Below, piece by piece: positions 42,819-61,288 of a stretch of DNA of 64,000 nucleotides. Each line of letters begins with the position of its first letter. The first letter of the stretch is position 1. Source of the DNA: Selaginella moellendorffii. Lineage: Eukaryota; Streptophyta; Lycopodiopsida; Selaginellales; Selaginellaceae. Under the pieces are notes generated by a model. The model was not told the origin of the DNA, did not search any database, and saw nothing but the letters and a program-made list of their open reading frames with translations. The position numbers and the translations under genes were made by a program. The DNA lies in NCBI RefSeq assembly GCF_000143415.4, contig NW_003314353.1:276140-340139 (forward strand). Reading direction: 5' to 3'.

Positions 42819-45800
42819 ATGGCTGCTCCTGGGTCGTTGCTGCTTTCCCGTCTCATGGGAAGGGAAAGCAACGACCAAACTGATGAAACAGATGCCCGCA
42901 TTTTCATCTCTGGAACTTCTCTCAAGGTGTCTAATCCTCCTCTCAGCTCCGATGGTAAGATTTTCTACTCTTTTTGTTTCCTTTCCCGATTAACCCTGCA
43001 TTGTTTTTATTTTGTTTGCAGGTTGTAGCGAGCTGTTGCAAGCAGTGGAAAAGAGCCAAACTGTGATCACGGAGATCGATCTTTCCGGTATTTGTTCGTG
43101 TGATAGAAACTCTATCTTCTACTCTTATTTTCCTCTTCTTTTACAAGGATGCAATATCAGCAAAGCAGATGAGCTAGCAGAACTTATCAGAAGCTGTGAA
43201 CACCTCCAAAGGTTTGCATCTATGATTTAGATTCTATCTTTCTTTCAAATTTAATGTACGTATGTAGACTCCTGCTGGAAGGTAACAGCATCGGATTAGC
43301 TCGCACCGGGATATTATCTCTAACATCGGCTATTGCTCTCAGCTCCACTCTCACGGAGGTAATTCTTCTGCTTGTCGTTCCCCCTTATTATTTCTGCTTC
43401 TGTTTTCTTCATAAGCTGGATCTGCGAAACAACAGAATAGGGCCGTCTTTCGCTGCTGCTTTGGCAAATGCTCTTCGTGGGACTCGTTCCCTCTGCTTCA
43501 TAGGTACCTAAGGTTTTTCTCCTTTGTGGATTTTTCCGCGCCGAGACTATATTACTTGCAGACCTTAGATGGAATTCTTTAGGTCCCAGTGGTGCTGCAG
43601 CTTTTATCAACTTGCTTCAAAAGAATCCGATTCTAGCTGGGATCCAACTTGCTGGCAACGGAATCCCTCAGAAACTTTTGTCAGAGATTGGTAAGTTCCT
43701 CAAAGAGACTGTTCGAGATTTGTTTTATTTGGTTGTTTTAGATAAACTTGTTGAGGATAATCGTGCCAACTGTGTGACACCTCAAGTTCGAGCTCACGTA
43801 CCACACCCGCTTGAGGTTAGCAATACCATTCATTTCACATTAAGCTTAAGCTATAATTGTTTAGGAGGAATTCAAGTGGGAGAACCGAGAAGGCATGAAA
43901 GCAATTTATTCGGGACGAATTGCTGCAATGGTGGAAGAGATAAACAACCTGAAATCTCATGTGGTGCGTGTTTTTATGTTCTCTAATTTTATGGAAATCG
44001 GCGGTCAAACTACACAGGACTTGTTGAAAAAAGAAAAGGAAGATACAAAGCTGGAAGTGTTGGAAGCTGAAAACCACGTCAAGGTTCTTCACAGACTTTC
44101 TAGCTCAACTTGATATGCTAACAGATTCATTCCAGGCTCTTAAGCTTGAGCTTACAGAGGAAGCACTCTTGAGAAAGTACGCCGACAAGGAAGCGAATCA
44201 AGTGAAGGAAGAGTTATACGCTACACAACAAGTACGGGATCATAACCTCTTCTCCTTTGTTTGTTACTTATTTGTAGTAATTCAGAAACTCGCTCGTGCT
44301 GAGGAAAAGCTAGCTGAAGATGCTCGAGTTGCCAGTAGCACTGCAGAAGCGCACAATGTGAGTAGGATGATTTCTTCCTCGTTTTTTTATTTATTTCTTT
44401 TGCTTCTTTTTCTTGTTATTGGTTAATCTGTTTACAGGCTGCTCTTGCAGAAGCTGGAAAAAGGGTGAAGGCTGCAGAAGAAAGATATGACGCAGTAGTA
44501 TCAGAAAATATTTCTTTGAAAGATCAGGTTCATTTGTCCTATTCTGAAGTGAGTTTTGAAGCATTTTGAACTTTTCGCAGATTGCATGCAACAAAAACGA
44601 GCACTTGATGCAGCTCCGGTCAGTTCAGGGTAAGCAATTGGTGGTGGGCAACTCTAACACTCTTGGACTTCTACAGAAAATGCTGCTACCGAACAGCACA
44701 ACGCCATGTCTAATGTCAAGAGGCTCGACTTTGAGCACAGAGCGAGCATCGAAGCACACGCAAAAGAGGTGTTTCTTTAAGCTATAAATTTATGGGAACC
44801 AAAACATTTCTATGGAAGGTTATGAGGATGCAAGCGGAATTTGAGGCAGAGATTAAACGCGTCAATGGAGAGAAGGAAGCTGCGCTACGAGTGGGTGTTC
44901 GAAATTTTTATAAAGTTCCAACTTTTGCTGCTGTTCTTATTAACAGGAAGTTGAGGCGTTGAAATCGATGACCTCGGCCCTTGAAATGCAATTTGCAGCA
45001 AAGGAGAAGGCCCTCCAACTGGAAAAGGTACCAAATTTTCCTCGCTTTCTTTTCTTGACATAATACCTCTCGCTTCAGGAGCAAACAGAGCAAGTTTTGC
45101 AGGCCCGGGTGGCAAACGTAAAATCTGAAATGGAATCGCTGCAGGTAGCGTAAAATTTTTATCCAAGATGGCTTGTTTAGTTCTAGCGCTGCAGGCTGAA
45201 CTTGACAATATGCGAAGAGAAGTTTCAAAGGCCAGAAAGGTGGCTTTAGTTTCCTACGTGGTTATTATTTTTCATATGTATGGGTTTTTGTCCAGAAACA
45301 TACCTCTGAAATCGAAGAGTACGAGACAAAGATCGCTCAAAGCAGAACTTTGCAGCATCGCATGGAGCTGGCCAAGTCCGACTTGGAAGAGAGAATTTTC
45401 GCACTCACCAGTGACAAGGCATGGACGAAGTATTTTCTCATGGTCACAAAATTTTATTTTTTCTCTTTCTCTTTCCAGGTCCAGCTAGAGGAAAAAAGTA
45501 AGCTAGCAGAGGACAGAGAAAGGCTTTTGGAGAAGAAAATGGAGCTTGAAAAGCTCAAGTATGCAGAGCAGACTTCCGGAGAGATTTCTAGAGTAAGTCA
45601 GGGAAACATCTTGTGAAAGTTTGATGATCAAATCCACTTTTCAGCATATAGAAGAGAAACGACGCATCGACGGAGAGCTACAGAGTGCAAGGATCCAACT
45701 CCACAACATGCGGAATTCTCTTGAAGAGGTTTAAAGCTCTTGTTTCCAAAATGATCTAACATCGTTTCACGTTTTTTTCTGTTCAGCTGCAAGCCGAGCA

Positions 45801-45979
45801 GGAACGAAGGAAAGTAGAGGTGGAAAAACGCGTCCTGGGTGTGGAAACGCAATTTATCGATTGCATCCGTCAACAGTTTGCTGGCCTGAGAAACTCCCAG
45901 TCACATAGGTATGTGTTAAGCAGCAATGGTTTCAGTTAGTTTCTATTGTCCCAGGATCGAAGCTTATGGTAACTTATGA
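42819..45979 (+). CDS. LRRC45: LRRC45 homologue (leucine-rich repeat and long coiled coil, centrosome/basal body)
   Basis: I reconstruct 23 short exons with consistent phase, giving 647 residues (human LRRC45 is 670). First exons are 42819-42954, 43022-43087, 43148-43211, 43268-43358, 43416-43503 and 43562-43690; the last are 45787-45908 and 45955-45979. Residues about 50-210 are RNI-type leucine-rich repeats: TVITEIDLSGCNIS, LLLEGNSIG, then TELDLRNNRIGPSFAAALA, FIDLRWNSLGPSGAAAF and IQLAGNGIP. The rest is continuous coiled coil. In animals LRRC45 is a linker at the proximal ends of centrioles, needed for cilium formation. A plant copy fits a lineage with flagellated sperm. Introns are about 50-70 nt; one intron (45419-45478) uses a GC donor. 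No long C-terminal IQ or other domain is seen. Confidence 0.8.
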
Positions 45980-46830
45980 TCTTGGCAAACCTCCACGGCT
46001 CTGCCCAACGCTTGCAGCGATCATAACTCTCCTCGAGCATGGGATTGACGGCGTAGCACTCCTCGGTGGTCGTCCCAGCTTATGTACTCTTGTGGCTCTA
46101 TATGGCACGCTAATGCTATCCGGGTGTAGTCCGCGGAAGGGACTGATGATTCCATTTTAGTTTAGAGGACATTTATAGAAAATTCCATACAGTTCTAAGG
46201 TTTTCAACTTAGCATACCATTGGTATCAAACAATGTAAAATATTATATTTGAACCTTTAAGTGATTTTAATGCTTTTTTCTTCCAATATCCATTACTAGG
46301 TTTCCTAGATTAAAATCCATTTCTTCTCTAAACAATTCTTCTCCAGATAAATTTGCTTGTCTGTATGGTGTATGGGATGTTCTTCATAGCTTACTTAATC
46401 TGCTCAAATTTTGATGAAGCCAAGGTGCCTGAGAAACTTACATGGTAAGAGGGTTGACAATGTTGCGGCTCGATTTCTCATGGTGATACTCTCTCCTGTC
46501 TTTCATTTGTCTGCTGCTAAGAGCTAATTCAATCATATCTGCAAACAGTGCTATTTGGAGTTGATCCACCTATCCGAGTCAATATCTCCCACCCCAGTTA
46601 TACTTCCTTCCCATATATCTAGAGCAAACTATTGTTGATCAATGTGTCATATGGAAAAGTGACAGCTTACCATCTCTCTGATAACTCCTCTGTTTCGAAC
46701 CTCATCTTAAATTGCATCCGGACAGACAAGTTGTGAGTAAAAGCCTTGACATACTTGTGGTAGGCAACGAACTTTACTCTGCATAGAGAAAACAAGTGAG
46801 TTGTCTGTTCAGTCGAGTTTAATCATGCTG
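45980..46830. other. Spacer after LRRC45
   Basis: No gene recognised. Composition shifts to AT-rich from about 46190. Confidence 0.4.
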
Positions 46831-46902
46831 CTAGCAAATAAAGGATTTAATCACTCAATCTCCTGAACAGGAAATTGAGTGATTAAATCCTTTATTTACT
46901 AG
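46831..46902. repeat. 72-bp near-perfect hairpin (29-bp arms)
   Basis: Arms 46831-46859 and 46874-46902 are complementary at 28 of 29 positions, around a 14-nt loop. The arm reads CTAGCAAATAAAGGATTTAA and onward. It could be a very short foldback element, a small hairpin RNA source or a recent inverted duplication. No protein context. Confidence 0.7.
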
Positions 46903-47474
46903 TTGTAGGAAAGTTAGGTTCTGTTTTTTGAGGCTCGATTCTCTAGAGTGAGCAATTACCACACCTTTTGCAAAGTCATTACCAGATCTATGAGTTGGTA
47001 GAAGTTGAGAGGGATGAATTATGCGACTTCCATGGATCCAAATGTTGTGAATGCATAAAAGCAATGTCTTCTTCCTTATTTGCCTTCTCAGAGCTATAGG
47101 AGGGTGGAAATTGTTGTGTGTGAATGAGGGTGCTAGCACACACTCCAATGTAAGAAAGAAGAGAAAAGTAGCTTATCCATGTTGAAAGCCTATATTGATC
47201 TCCAATGTATAGAGTTATATATCTTAACATTACACCCACACACAAACTCACTTTCAAACCACTACTTTATCCATGTAACATCTTGCTCCTCATAAAATCA
47301 CAACTTGTTCTATCATAAATATCATTCTTCTTTATATCATTTTGAAAATTAACTAATCTATAATGAATGCGCATTACACTTTTGAAATATGTTTAGGACC
47401 AGTATTGTTGCTTTCATAAGAAAGAACTTTTGGCATTTCTTGTTACACACAGTCTTAAATAGTAACAATTATTA

Positions 47475-47477
<3 letters not shown>
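46903..47477. other. AT-rich spacer, possible decayed retroelement
   Basis: The minus strand has an open frame at 47148-46855 without a recognised domain. Nothing else to support a gene. Confidence 0.3.

Positions 47478-47541
<64 letters not shown>
47478..47541. repeat. (TA)n microsatellite
   Basis: About 32 uninterrupted TA units in AT-rich DNA. Confidence 0.95.
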
Positions 47542-47543
<2 letters not shown>

Positions 47544-47597
47544 TTAGATTAATTATTGCAAGAACTTATTTTAAATCTTATTAAGTAAAATTAAGCA

Positions 47598-47691
47598 CTT
47601 GAATTTAAAAATCCCATGAAATCATCCAACTCAATATTATTTAAACTCAAAAACACTTAAAACCAAATATCACATGACCCTTAATCAATTG
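47598..47691 (-). repeat. Decayed copy of the 5S-related repeat
   Basis: This 94-bp segment aligns without gaps to 22130-22223. Most differences are C to T or G to A relative to that copy. For example CTTGAGTTTGG corresponds to CTTGAATTTAA, and GACGCTTAACC to AACACTTAAAA. It has lost the 5S likeness that the other copy shows. Confidence 0.6.
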
Positions 47692-48017
47692 TATTGGCCC
47701 TTTCTCTCTATAACTCTAATAAATTGTCTCTCAATAATGCTTCTTTACAAGTTCATGCCCCTATAAACATAAATTAAAAGCCATACATGTTCATGCCCTT
47801 ATGAACATAAGCTAAGAGCCATAACTTTCTTAAATGCCTCACTTTGAATAATTTAAATATATGATATGATTCCCTTAACCAACAAATAGAATTAAACCCA
47901 AAACACTTTTAATACCAAATATAAATATTTTAAGGAAAACTTTATATAGTTCCCAATATCCTAAAGTTATTCTTTTATCAACCCCTTTTTTATTACAATT
48001 CTTACAAACTCATGTAT

Positions 48018-48105
48018 TGTAGCGTAAGTGATCATGGGATGAGATTTAAATATATTCTTACAGTAGATGCTTAAAATCTTAAGTAATAAATAGGGATATT
48101 TCATT
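48018..48105 (+). mobile_element. LTR relic of the same TRIM family, opposite orientation
   Basis: It starts TGTAGCGTA and continues GTGATCATGGGATGAGATTT, the start of the minus-strand reading of the LTRs at 22.3 and 23.0 kb. Similarity fades after an AATAAATAGGGATA motif near 48100. A second LTR or internal region was not found nearby. Confidence 0.6.
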
Positions 48106-48632
48106 CTATATGATGCTTTCAAATATTCAAAGTGCCATTTGAATCAAGTTTTTGAATTTAAAATATATATAAAATAGAAAACAAGCCTTATTGGGAGTAT
48201 TGTGATAGATATGCTATAGTGGGTCCTTAGCAAAATTATAATGGATTCTATAGGGAAATAGCTAAATCAATTTGACCATTGTACACATGGTAATAGAATT
48301 GTGATCTTTTTTATCAATCTTAGAATGTTGTAAGAATAGAAAAAACAAGTTAAACACTTAAAAATGAAAAATATATAAGTAAAACAATTGATTTTGAGAA
48401 CTTTGTGTAAGAGTAGAAGAAAATATCAAACTTATATATGTATTGATCTCCTTAAAAAAATTTGAAATTTTTGTTGTAGGTCTTTTTCACTTTAAATTCT
48501 ATTGTTCCAACACTCCCCCTTGATCTGACAATCTTTTGAGATTGTAAAAAAAAATTAAATATCAAGTTTTCTAGAAAGGGAACCAAAGTCAGCTATATAA
48601 TGAATTGCTAAATTGCTACTTTTCTCTTTGTA

Positions 48633-48897
48633 GGAAATCAACTATGATATGGGCTGTTAAAAGGTACTTGAGTTTAATCTCTTTTGCTTTACACATTCCC
48701 AAATTAAATAGAATATTTTATAAAAATAAACTATCATATGGGCTATTGAGAGGTACTTGAATTTAATCTCTTTTGCTTTATACATTCCTAAATGAAGTAA
48801 TAGAATATTTCATAAGAAATCAACTTATATAGGCTGTTGAGAGGTACTTGAGTTTAATCTCTTTTGCTTCACACATTCCCAATAGGATATTTTATAA
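48633..48897. repeat. Three tandem units of about 90 bp
   Basis: Units starting about 48633, 48724 and 48815 share a GGTACTTGAGTTTAATCTC core followed by TTTTGCTT and CACATTCC-like sequence, with point and small length differences. They sit on the 3' side of the copia remnant and may be part of its flanking region. Confidence 0.6.
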
Positions 48898-49055
48898 TGC
48901 TTGTTTCTCCCATAGTATACCAGATTTATGATGGACTAGAGATATGCAGTGTTATTATTGTATATGTTCATCAATATTTACATTTTAAATCTAGTATTAG
49001 TCAATAAATATATAGTGCATCCATTATTACTTTTATTACTATATTGTACTTGGCC

Positions 49056-50889
49056 TTACTTGTACTTGATATATATTGATAATGCTAGAATTAGAGAATT
49101 TAAACACATATCAGTTGTTGATCTAAGGTTATCAAGGTCTCCAACTAGATCAACGTCAACCATTCTATATGAAAGTAGTGTTTTTACTCCAATTTCTCCA
49201 CCTATCATACCTTTAAATTCAAGGTAGAGACTTATCATTGCAAGGTACATCAAAGCATCAACCATGTTCTAATATAGTAACTTCATCACCTCTTTCTCAT
49301 CTGATTTAGGCTTGAAAGTTCTTTCCTTTCATGTCCAATGCTGATCCATAGAGTTTTGGTGCTTTTGTGAAGCTAAGATCTAAAAAAAAGAGAAATGGGA
49401 ACTTTTGCAAATGATTCTTTGGATTTCCATGTTAACAATCCTTTGCAAAGTTGTTGCCACTGCTGCTGCAAGGCCCACACTATCAGAGGCTTGGAGTGGC
49501 TGCCGAAACAAAGAAAAAGTACTTCCATGATCCTCTACTTGAGTGTTCATCTGCCATATTCTTTCACAAGATTGGAGATATATTTTTATTGATGAATCCT
49601 CAAGATCTGGTGTTCCATGTCACAAGAAACTTCTAAACCAATACAAAATGAAATTTTACCCAAATCTGTTATTTTGAGTTGTCTAGTGAGTTACTCCTTT
49701 AGCTATCATAAATTCCATACCTTTTTAACCATGATGAGATCATCAATATAGACATATACAAGTAAAGTTTCTTATCTGCTTCTACACAAGTGAAACCAAT
49801 TGTTAGAAAGAATTTATTTAATACTATATTATTTAATTCTATAAATAAACCATTAAAGTTTGTAAGCATTCTGTGCACTTCGAGCTAAGAAGGTTGATTC
49901 ATATACATTGATTGTTCCAATTTAACGTTTATTCTTAACATCCATCTGTTTAACCTTAAGATCAAAATAATTAACCATTGAAAGCATTAATTATATTAAA
50001 ACCATTTTAACCATTGGTGAAAAGATCTCACTATAATTGATCATGGCTTGCTATATAACCTTTTGCTACTAACCTTGCCTTATATATAGCAGCAAAATTG
50101 ATATTAGTGATGCTCAAGTACATAACTTTATAGGTCTTTTGGACATCATGTAACCTTGCCTTATACCTATTAATCTCATTTGACTCTTGATACTTGAGTT
50201 TTTGTCCTCAAGAATTGTTTTTGACTTGTGCATTATACTTTGCTTCCATTGCTACTTTCTAGTGAAAACATTATGGGCCCAAAAGTGCTTCCTCTAGCAT
50301 TGTTAGTTTATGGATTATTTATGCAACTAATTCCTTAAAATGTTTTTCATTGGTTTTCATAAGTGAGAAGATCATTTAGGAAAGTTCTTATTACTGATAT
50401 ACTTCCAAATATGCCTTATTCCAAGTCATCCTCTACTATTTTTGCACCATCAACATTCTCCACCTTATAATCATTAAAGGAATTACCTTTTAGGGAGTTC
50501 TTATATTGATTCAAATCTAAAATGAGCTTTTTTAGGATTTTGTTGCAATGGTGATGGAACCTCGAGTGATGGTTTGATGGGAAGTGTAGGTGTTGGTTCC
50601 AAGATCAATGTCCTTTGAAGGAGTCTCCTCAATTCTGTCATTATCACATAGAATTGGATTTAAAAAATGCCTTATATATTTCTCATGACTAATTGAGGAT
50701 ATAGAATATGTTACATTTTGCATTCTCATTGGAGCCATCATACCCCTTATTGAATTTATTGTGTCTCTCTTCAACTGAAATATATGTAAAACTTACACAG
50801 CCAAACATGTGTAATACACAAGAGAAGGTTTGGTACTTGTTTAGATTTTTTATGCTGTTTTTTCCAGTATAGCCTTGTTGGAAAAACAT
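49056..50889 (-). mobile_element. Decayed Ty1/copia retrotransposon pol region
   Basis: On the minus strand the order is integrase end, reverse transcriptase, RNase H, the copia order. Near 50830 is MFGCVSFTYISVEERHNKF, which matches the copia integrase-to-RT linker (FGC...Y). Near 49780-49740 is LVYVYIDDLIMVKK, the RT YVDD-type active site. At 49265-49056 are ALMYLAM and VDLVGDLDNLRSTTD, the DxxWAGD-type RNase H segment. Stops and frame changes break all frames. Sequence to about 52 kb on the right may be its decayed gag and integrase, but is not clear. No LTR pair identified. Confidence 0.75.
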
Positions 50890-52553
50890 TTTAAATGTGA
50901 ATGCTAAATTTATAACAAAAGCCCATAACTAAAGCTCTCTACATAGCTATGTTGACAGCCTTTGCTCAAAAGAACATTGGAATGTTCATGGCTTTGACCA
51001 TTACTCTAGTTGTATTGAGAATGATAAACATTCATCTCTCTTTCATGCCATGATTATATGGTATAAAGATTTAGAGTGATATATCAAATAGTGCAAAATT
51101 TTGCAAATAGAAGTTCCTAGCCTCCATAAATTTTTAAGTTTTCTTATTTCAAGTGAGTTCTCTGACACCTAAATCCACTCAAAATACTTTTGAGGAGTAT
51201 TAGATTTCCGCTTTAAAAAAATAATAATAATGACATAATTAAAATTATCCATGATTAGTAAAAAGTATTGAGCATTGTTTAGCAATTTTACCTGTAACAA
51301 TTCCCAGATATTGACATGAATCAAATCTAAATCAGGTTTACCTCAACTGGAAGCTTTCTTGGGCAGCAGTTTCTTCTTGCCTATTAACAACTTTTGCATG
51401 CTTTAGAGTTTGTCCCACTTGCCAACTTAGGAGTCTCCTTATAATTGTAGAATTGAGTTATAAGTACTTTGAGAATTGAAATGCCATTTTTAACTCACTT
51501 GAGCAATCTATGCATGATGAAGGATGAAGTCTATAACTGTATAATGAGAAAACATATAGATTCCTTTCTCTACCAGTTTAGAAATTGATAGAAGATGCTT
51601 AGGTAACTTTGGAACATATAAAACATTAGAAACTTCAAGTTGAAAGCAAGGATAAAAAATTGTTCTAAATCAAAGCTTTACTATTTATTGTACAGAAAGC
51701 ATTTTAAAACTTATCTTTTAGAAGAGTGTTTTATTTTACGTCATGTGCAGCAGAAGCCAGTTCGATTTTGAGATTTGCCCATCTCAACTTGCAGAAACAT
51801 AGAATAAGTTTTGAGAAAAAAAAATACCATTGAAATTGATATCTTCCTTAGTTGTTGAAAGATTCACTAATGATCCATTCACTTACAATCCTTTTGCTTT
51901 GAACAGTCAGCAGTAAAGTGTCAAATCCACAACATTAGTTGCAATGAACACTCTTGTACTTCAAATGTGCCTGATCCCCTGAATTCCATTTGCTCCCGGT
52001 TCTATCTATTGTTCACTCCCTTCCAATCATATGACTGATGAATGTTGGTGATGACTTGATCCAGCTCTGGATGAAGACAATTTGTTTGAAGCTCAATCTT
52101 GGCCTTCTAGTACTTCTTGTTCAAATGAAGGATTGTGAGAGCTCCAGTTGCATCCAAGAACGTAAATTGCATATTCTGCAACTTATTATTATTATTTTAT
52201 CAATGTAGTTTTGCACCTTTTCCTATCAACCTTGTCTATAATTCACCATCTGTCTAAACATACTCTTCTTAGTGGCCCACAATTATTAGTGCTCGGCAAG
52301 CCTTGGTGGCAGTTTGAGAATTCTTGATCTTAAGGGTGTCTTTTGATCAAACTCGCTCTATCAACATCACTCTTGTGCTTCCTTTGGTAAGCTTGATGCT
52401 GCTCAGCCACTTATTCTGGAGGAAGAAAAACTACTTTTCATAATTTAGAACATCTCCTACTGCTTATAAACAACAGAGAAACAATTACTGACCGCCCAAA
52501 CTCATGATCACTTCATGCCAGAAAAAACCTAAAAAGTTTTTCCAAGCCCCATT
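50890..52553. other. AT-rich region, probable decayed copia 5' part
   Basis: No intact gene. Traces such as a minus-strand KHAKVVNRQEETAA-like stretch near 51370-51410 suggest a copia pre-integrase segment, but this is weak. Confidence 0.35.
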
Positions 52554-52751
52554 TCACAAAATAAATTTCGACAAAAGATGCCCCTGTTTCCTTGTCACCT
52601 TGATTCCTGCTGCTCCAACAAGCCAGCCTTCTCGTTCTCCAAGCAGTGCACGAGCAACAATCTGATCTACAGCAATACCAATTGATGATACTACTGTCCT
52701 GTCGGTCAACCCCTCTTCATGCACGTAGTAACATAGAACCCTAGAATCCAC
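52554..52751 (-). pseudogene. Possible conserved gene fragment
   Basis: A 65-residue minus-strand frame reads CYYVHEEGLTDRTVVSSIGI then VARALLGEREGWLVGAAGIK. It is the most protein-like stretch here and differs in composition from the AT-rich DNA to its left. It lacks an ATG in a good context and overlaps the start region of the kinase-like gene. I cannot name it; it may be chance. Confidence 0.2.
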
Positions 52752-52759
52752 GCTAGTGT

Positions 52760-54489
52760 ATGGATCCCAATGTCGTCTATTGTACTTTCGGCGGAGCTCT
52801 AATGCCTAGTCCCCAGGCTGTGGAAGCGCAGGAGCATGTGAGCGCGGTATGGGTAAGACCAGGTTCCACGCTGGGTGAGATGGTAGAGAAAATCAAGCAG
52901 CACTCGCCTTTTCCGGAAGGCACCAGATTCTCGTATGTGGATGAGGGTTACTGGTGTCAAATCCACGGCGAGACGGTGGAGTTGATAGTGCAAGAGGGCG
53001 TCAAGTACTATGTGAGAGTTGTGGTGCCCAGTCGCCAGAGAAACACTGCTCCCGTTTCATCATCAGCAAAGATCTTGTCCTTGGATTGCCTGCACGACAG
53101 CTTCCATTGGCTGAAACATGAGCTGCAGCTGAGCCACATATCGGATGGTGCCTTTGAGAAGTTCATGCACAAGTCTTGCACTAGAGACTTATGCAAGCAG
53201 ATGATGTCAGCTCTGATCCAGATGCAGGCGGCGTCAAGCCATGCCGACAACCAGCTCGGGTCACAGCTATCGTTCCTGTGTCGCTTTGGCATTGCTTTGT
53301 CTTACGAGGGTGCACAGAAACGAGACGAGGGCGTTTGTCCCGGCGTGATCTTGAGGAAGGGCACGTTTGTCTCGGTTTTGACCAGGGATTTGCGGTCGAC
53401 ACCTCTTCGACTGGATGAACAAGAGCATCACTCTTTGAAGGTTGGTGTATACATTTGTCTCATCGATTGGTTCTAACTGGCTCGATGAAGCAGGAGCTAG
53501 GCTTCTTGTTTTGGGTGGCCAAGGTTCTGAACATCAAGGCTGATGTCGACTTGCCGCAGCTGATATCTTTGTCCACAGACAAAGAACAAGCAGCGTACAA
53601 CGTGTGGCTGGTTTCTCGAGTCGCTCAAAGTGCCTCGAATGCAGTGTTGAAGGTAGTCGACGACTATCGGGAGATGGTGATGAAAGTTGGACACAGTGAC
53701 GAGACCAAGAATCAAATCAGGCAGCTCTGTGTTGACGCCGACTTCTGGCATCAAGTCGAAAACGAGGCACAGTTCCTTAAACAGCTAGATGGCTGCCCTC
53801 TGTTCCCGTCGCTCGTTTTCACCGGTTACTGGGAAGACAGGCCCGTGCTTCTTTCAAGTTTAGAAGGTAGACCGCTACTAACAATCCATAATTACCGTCC
53901 GCTACGAGGCTCGACAGTGGATCGGCTGTGCAAAGACCTCACGGAAGCTGTTCTCGTCCTACATGTAAGTACAAGAAGTTGTTTTGTGTCTTCTTTTTCA
54001 TACTTACTTTCTTAGCAGAGCCGTGGTATTCTTCATTGTGACATAAGTACCAGGAATGTGGGGGTGTACAATGAGCCTCGGCAAGATGGCCGCTGCTTCT
54101 ACCTCTACGATTTCGGGGCTGCGGTTCACGTCGGCCCCGATGTTCGAAAGGCAGGAGCAGCGAGGGACTTGGTGTTCAGCGCCTTGAACAGTATGGTAGG
54201 AGAGGCCCAAGGACTGATGACTGAGCTCACTTCAGTTGCTTACGTTTGCCTGTACATGGCAAGCACGGAAGCTTTGCCTTGGGAAGCAGCTGCAGCACAA
54301 GGAGAGTACGCAACTTGCTGTCTGATGCGCACTCCCGACCGGGTCACCATTCCTGAATCCCTTGGCGAGTGCACAAGGGAGTGGCTGTCCTTCGTGATTA
54401 ATTATCCGGATGATGCTGCTGTGCGCCATGACTTTGAGTGGGTCCGTGGAATCGCTGCAAACTTGCTCAATAATGTTGATATAAACTAA
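52760..54489 (+). CDS. Atypical protein-kinase-like protein (HCD / DFG motifs)
   Basis: Exons 52760-53440, 53494-53964 and 54019-54489, phase 0, 540 residues. Residues 1-95 (for example VSAVWVRPGSTLGEMVEKIK) may be a ubiquitin-like or interaction fold. A middle helical region follows. The C-terminal half has kinase hallmarks: Lys in MVMKVGHSD, Glu in VENEAQFLKQLDG, a hinge VLLSSLEGRPLL, a catalytic loop GILHCDISTRNVGVY (HRD replaced by HCD, with Asp and Asn kept) and YLYDFGAAV as the DFG motif. The following C-lobe is short and without an obvious APE motif. The overall pattern resembles FunK1/Bud32-like or Crinkler-type kinases more than standard plant kinases. It is probably able to bind ATP. 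Function is unknown. Confidence 0.7.
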
Positions 54490-54836
54490 AATATCTGTGC
54501 TAGGTAAAGTTTGATTAAACAATATAATGAGTCACTTTTCTATAAAAGTGCAATGGCCACTTTTCTACTCTTAACTCTAGACTCACGCTTGTGAGGGTTT
54601 AGAATAGTTTTACCATCGTTTTACCATGTGATTTAACATGGACTGAGGAAGCCCAAGATGTCACAAGCTTGGGGCAGAGTTTCTTTTCTTCTTTACACGC
54701 CATTCTAAACAATGTTTCAGATTGGGAAAGCTCTCCATGATTTTTCTAAACTTGCCAGATTAAGTTTACACAGAAAAAAAGAAAAAAAGCATGTCGCAGA
54801 AGAGTTCAGTTGTCACACGGTTGATCCATCAACTTG
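54490..54836. other. Convergent 3' regions of the kinase-like and myosin genes
   Basis: No gene recognised. The AT-rich segment at 54490-54830 lies between two stops and is expected to hold both 3' UTRs. Confidence 0.45.

Positions 54837-61288
<6,452 letters not shown>

Noticed and set aside
46831-46902. A miRNA precursor
   Set aside because: The stem is too short and too perfect and the arm is AT-rich; no target could be judged. Kept only as a hairpin repeat.
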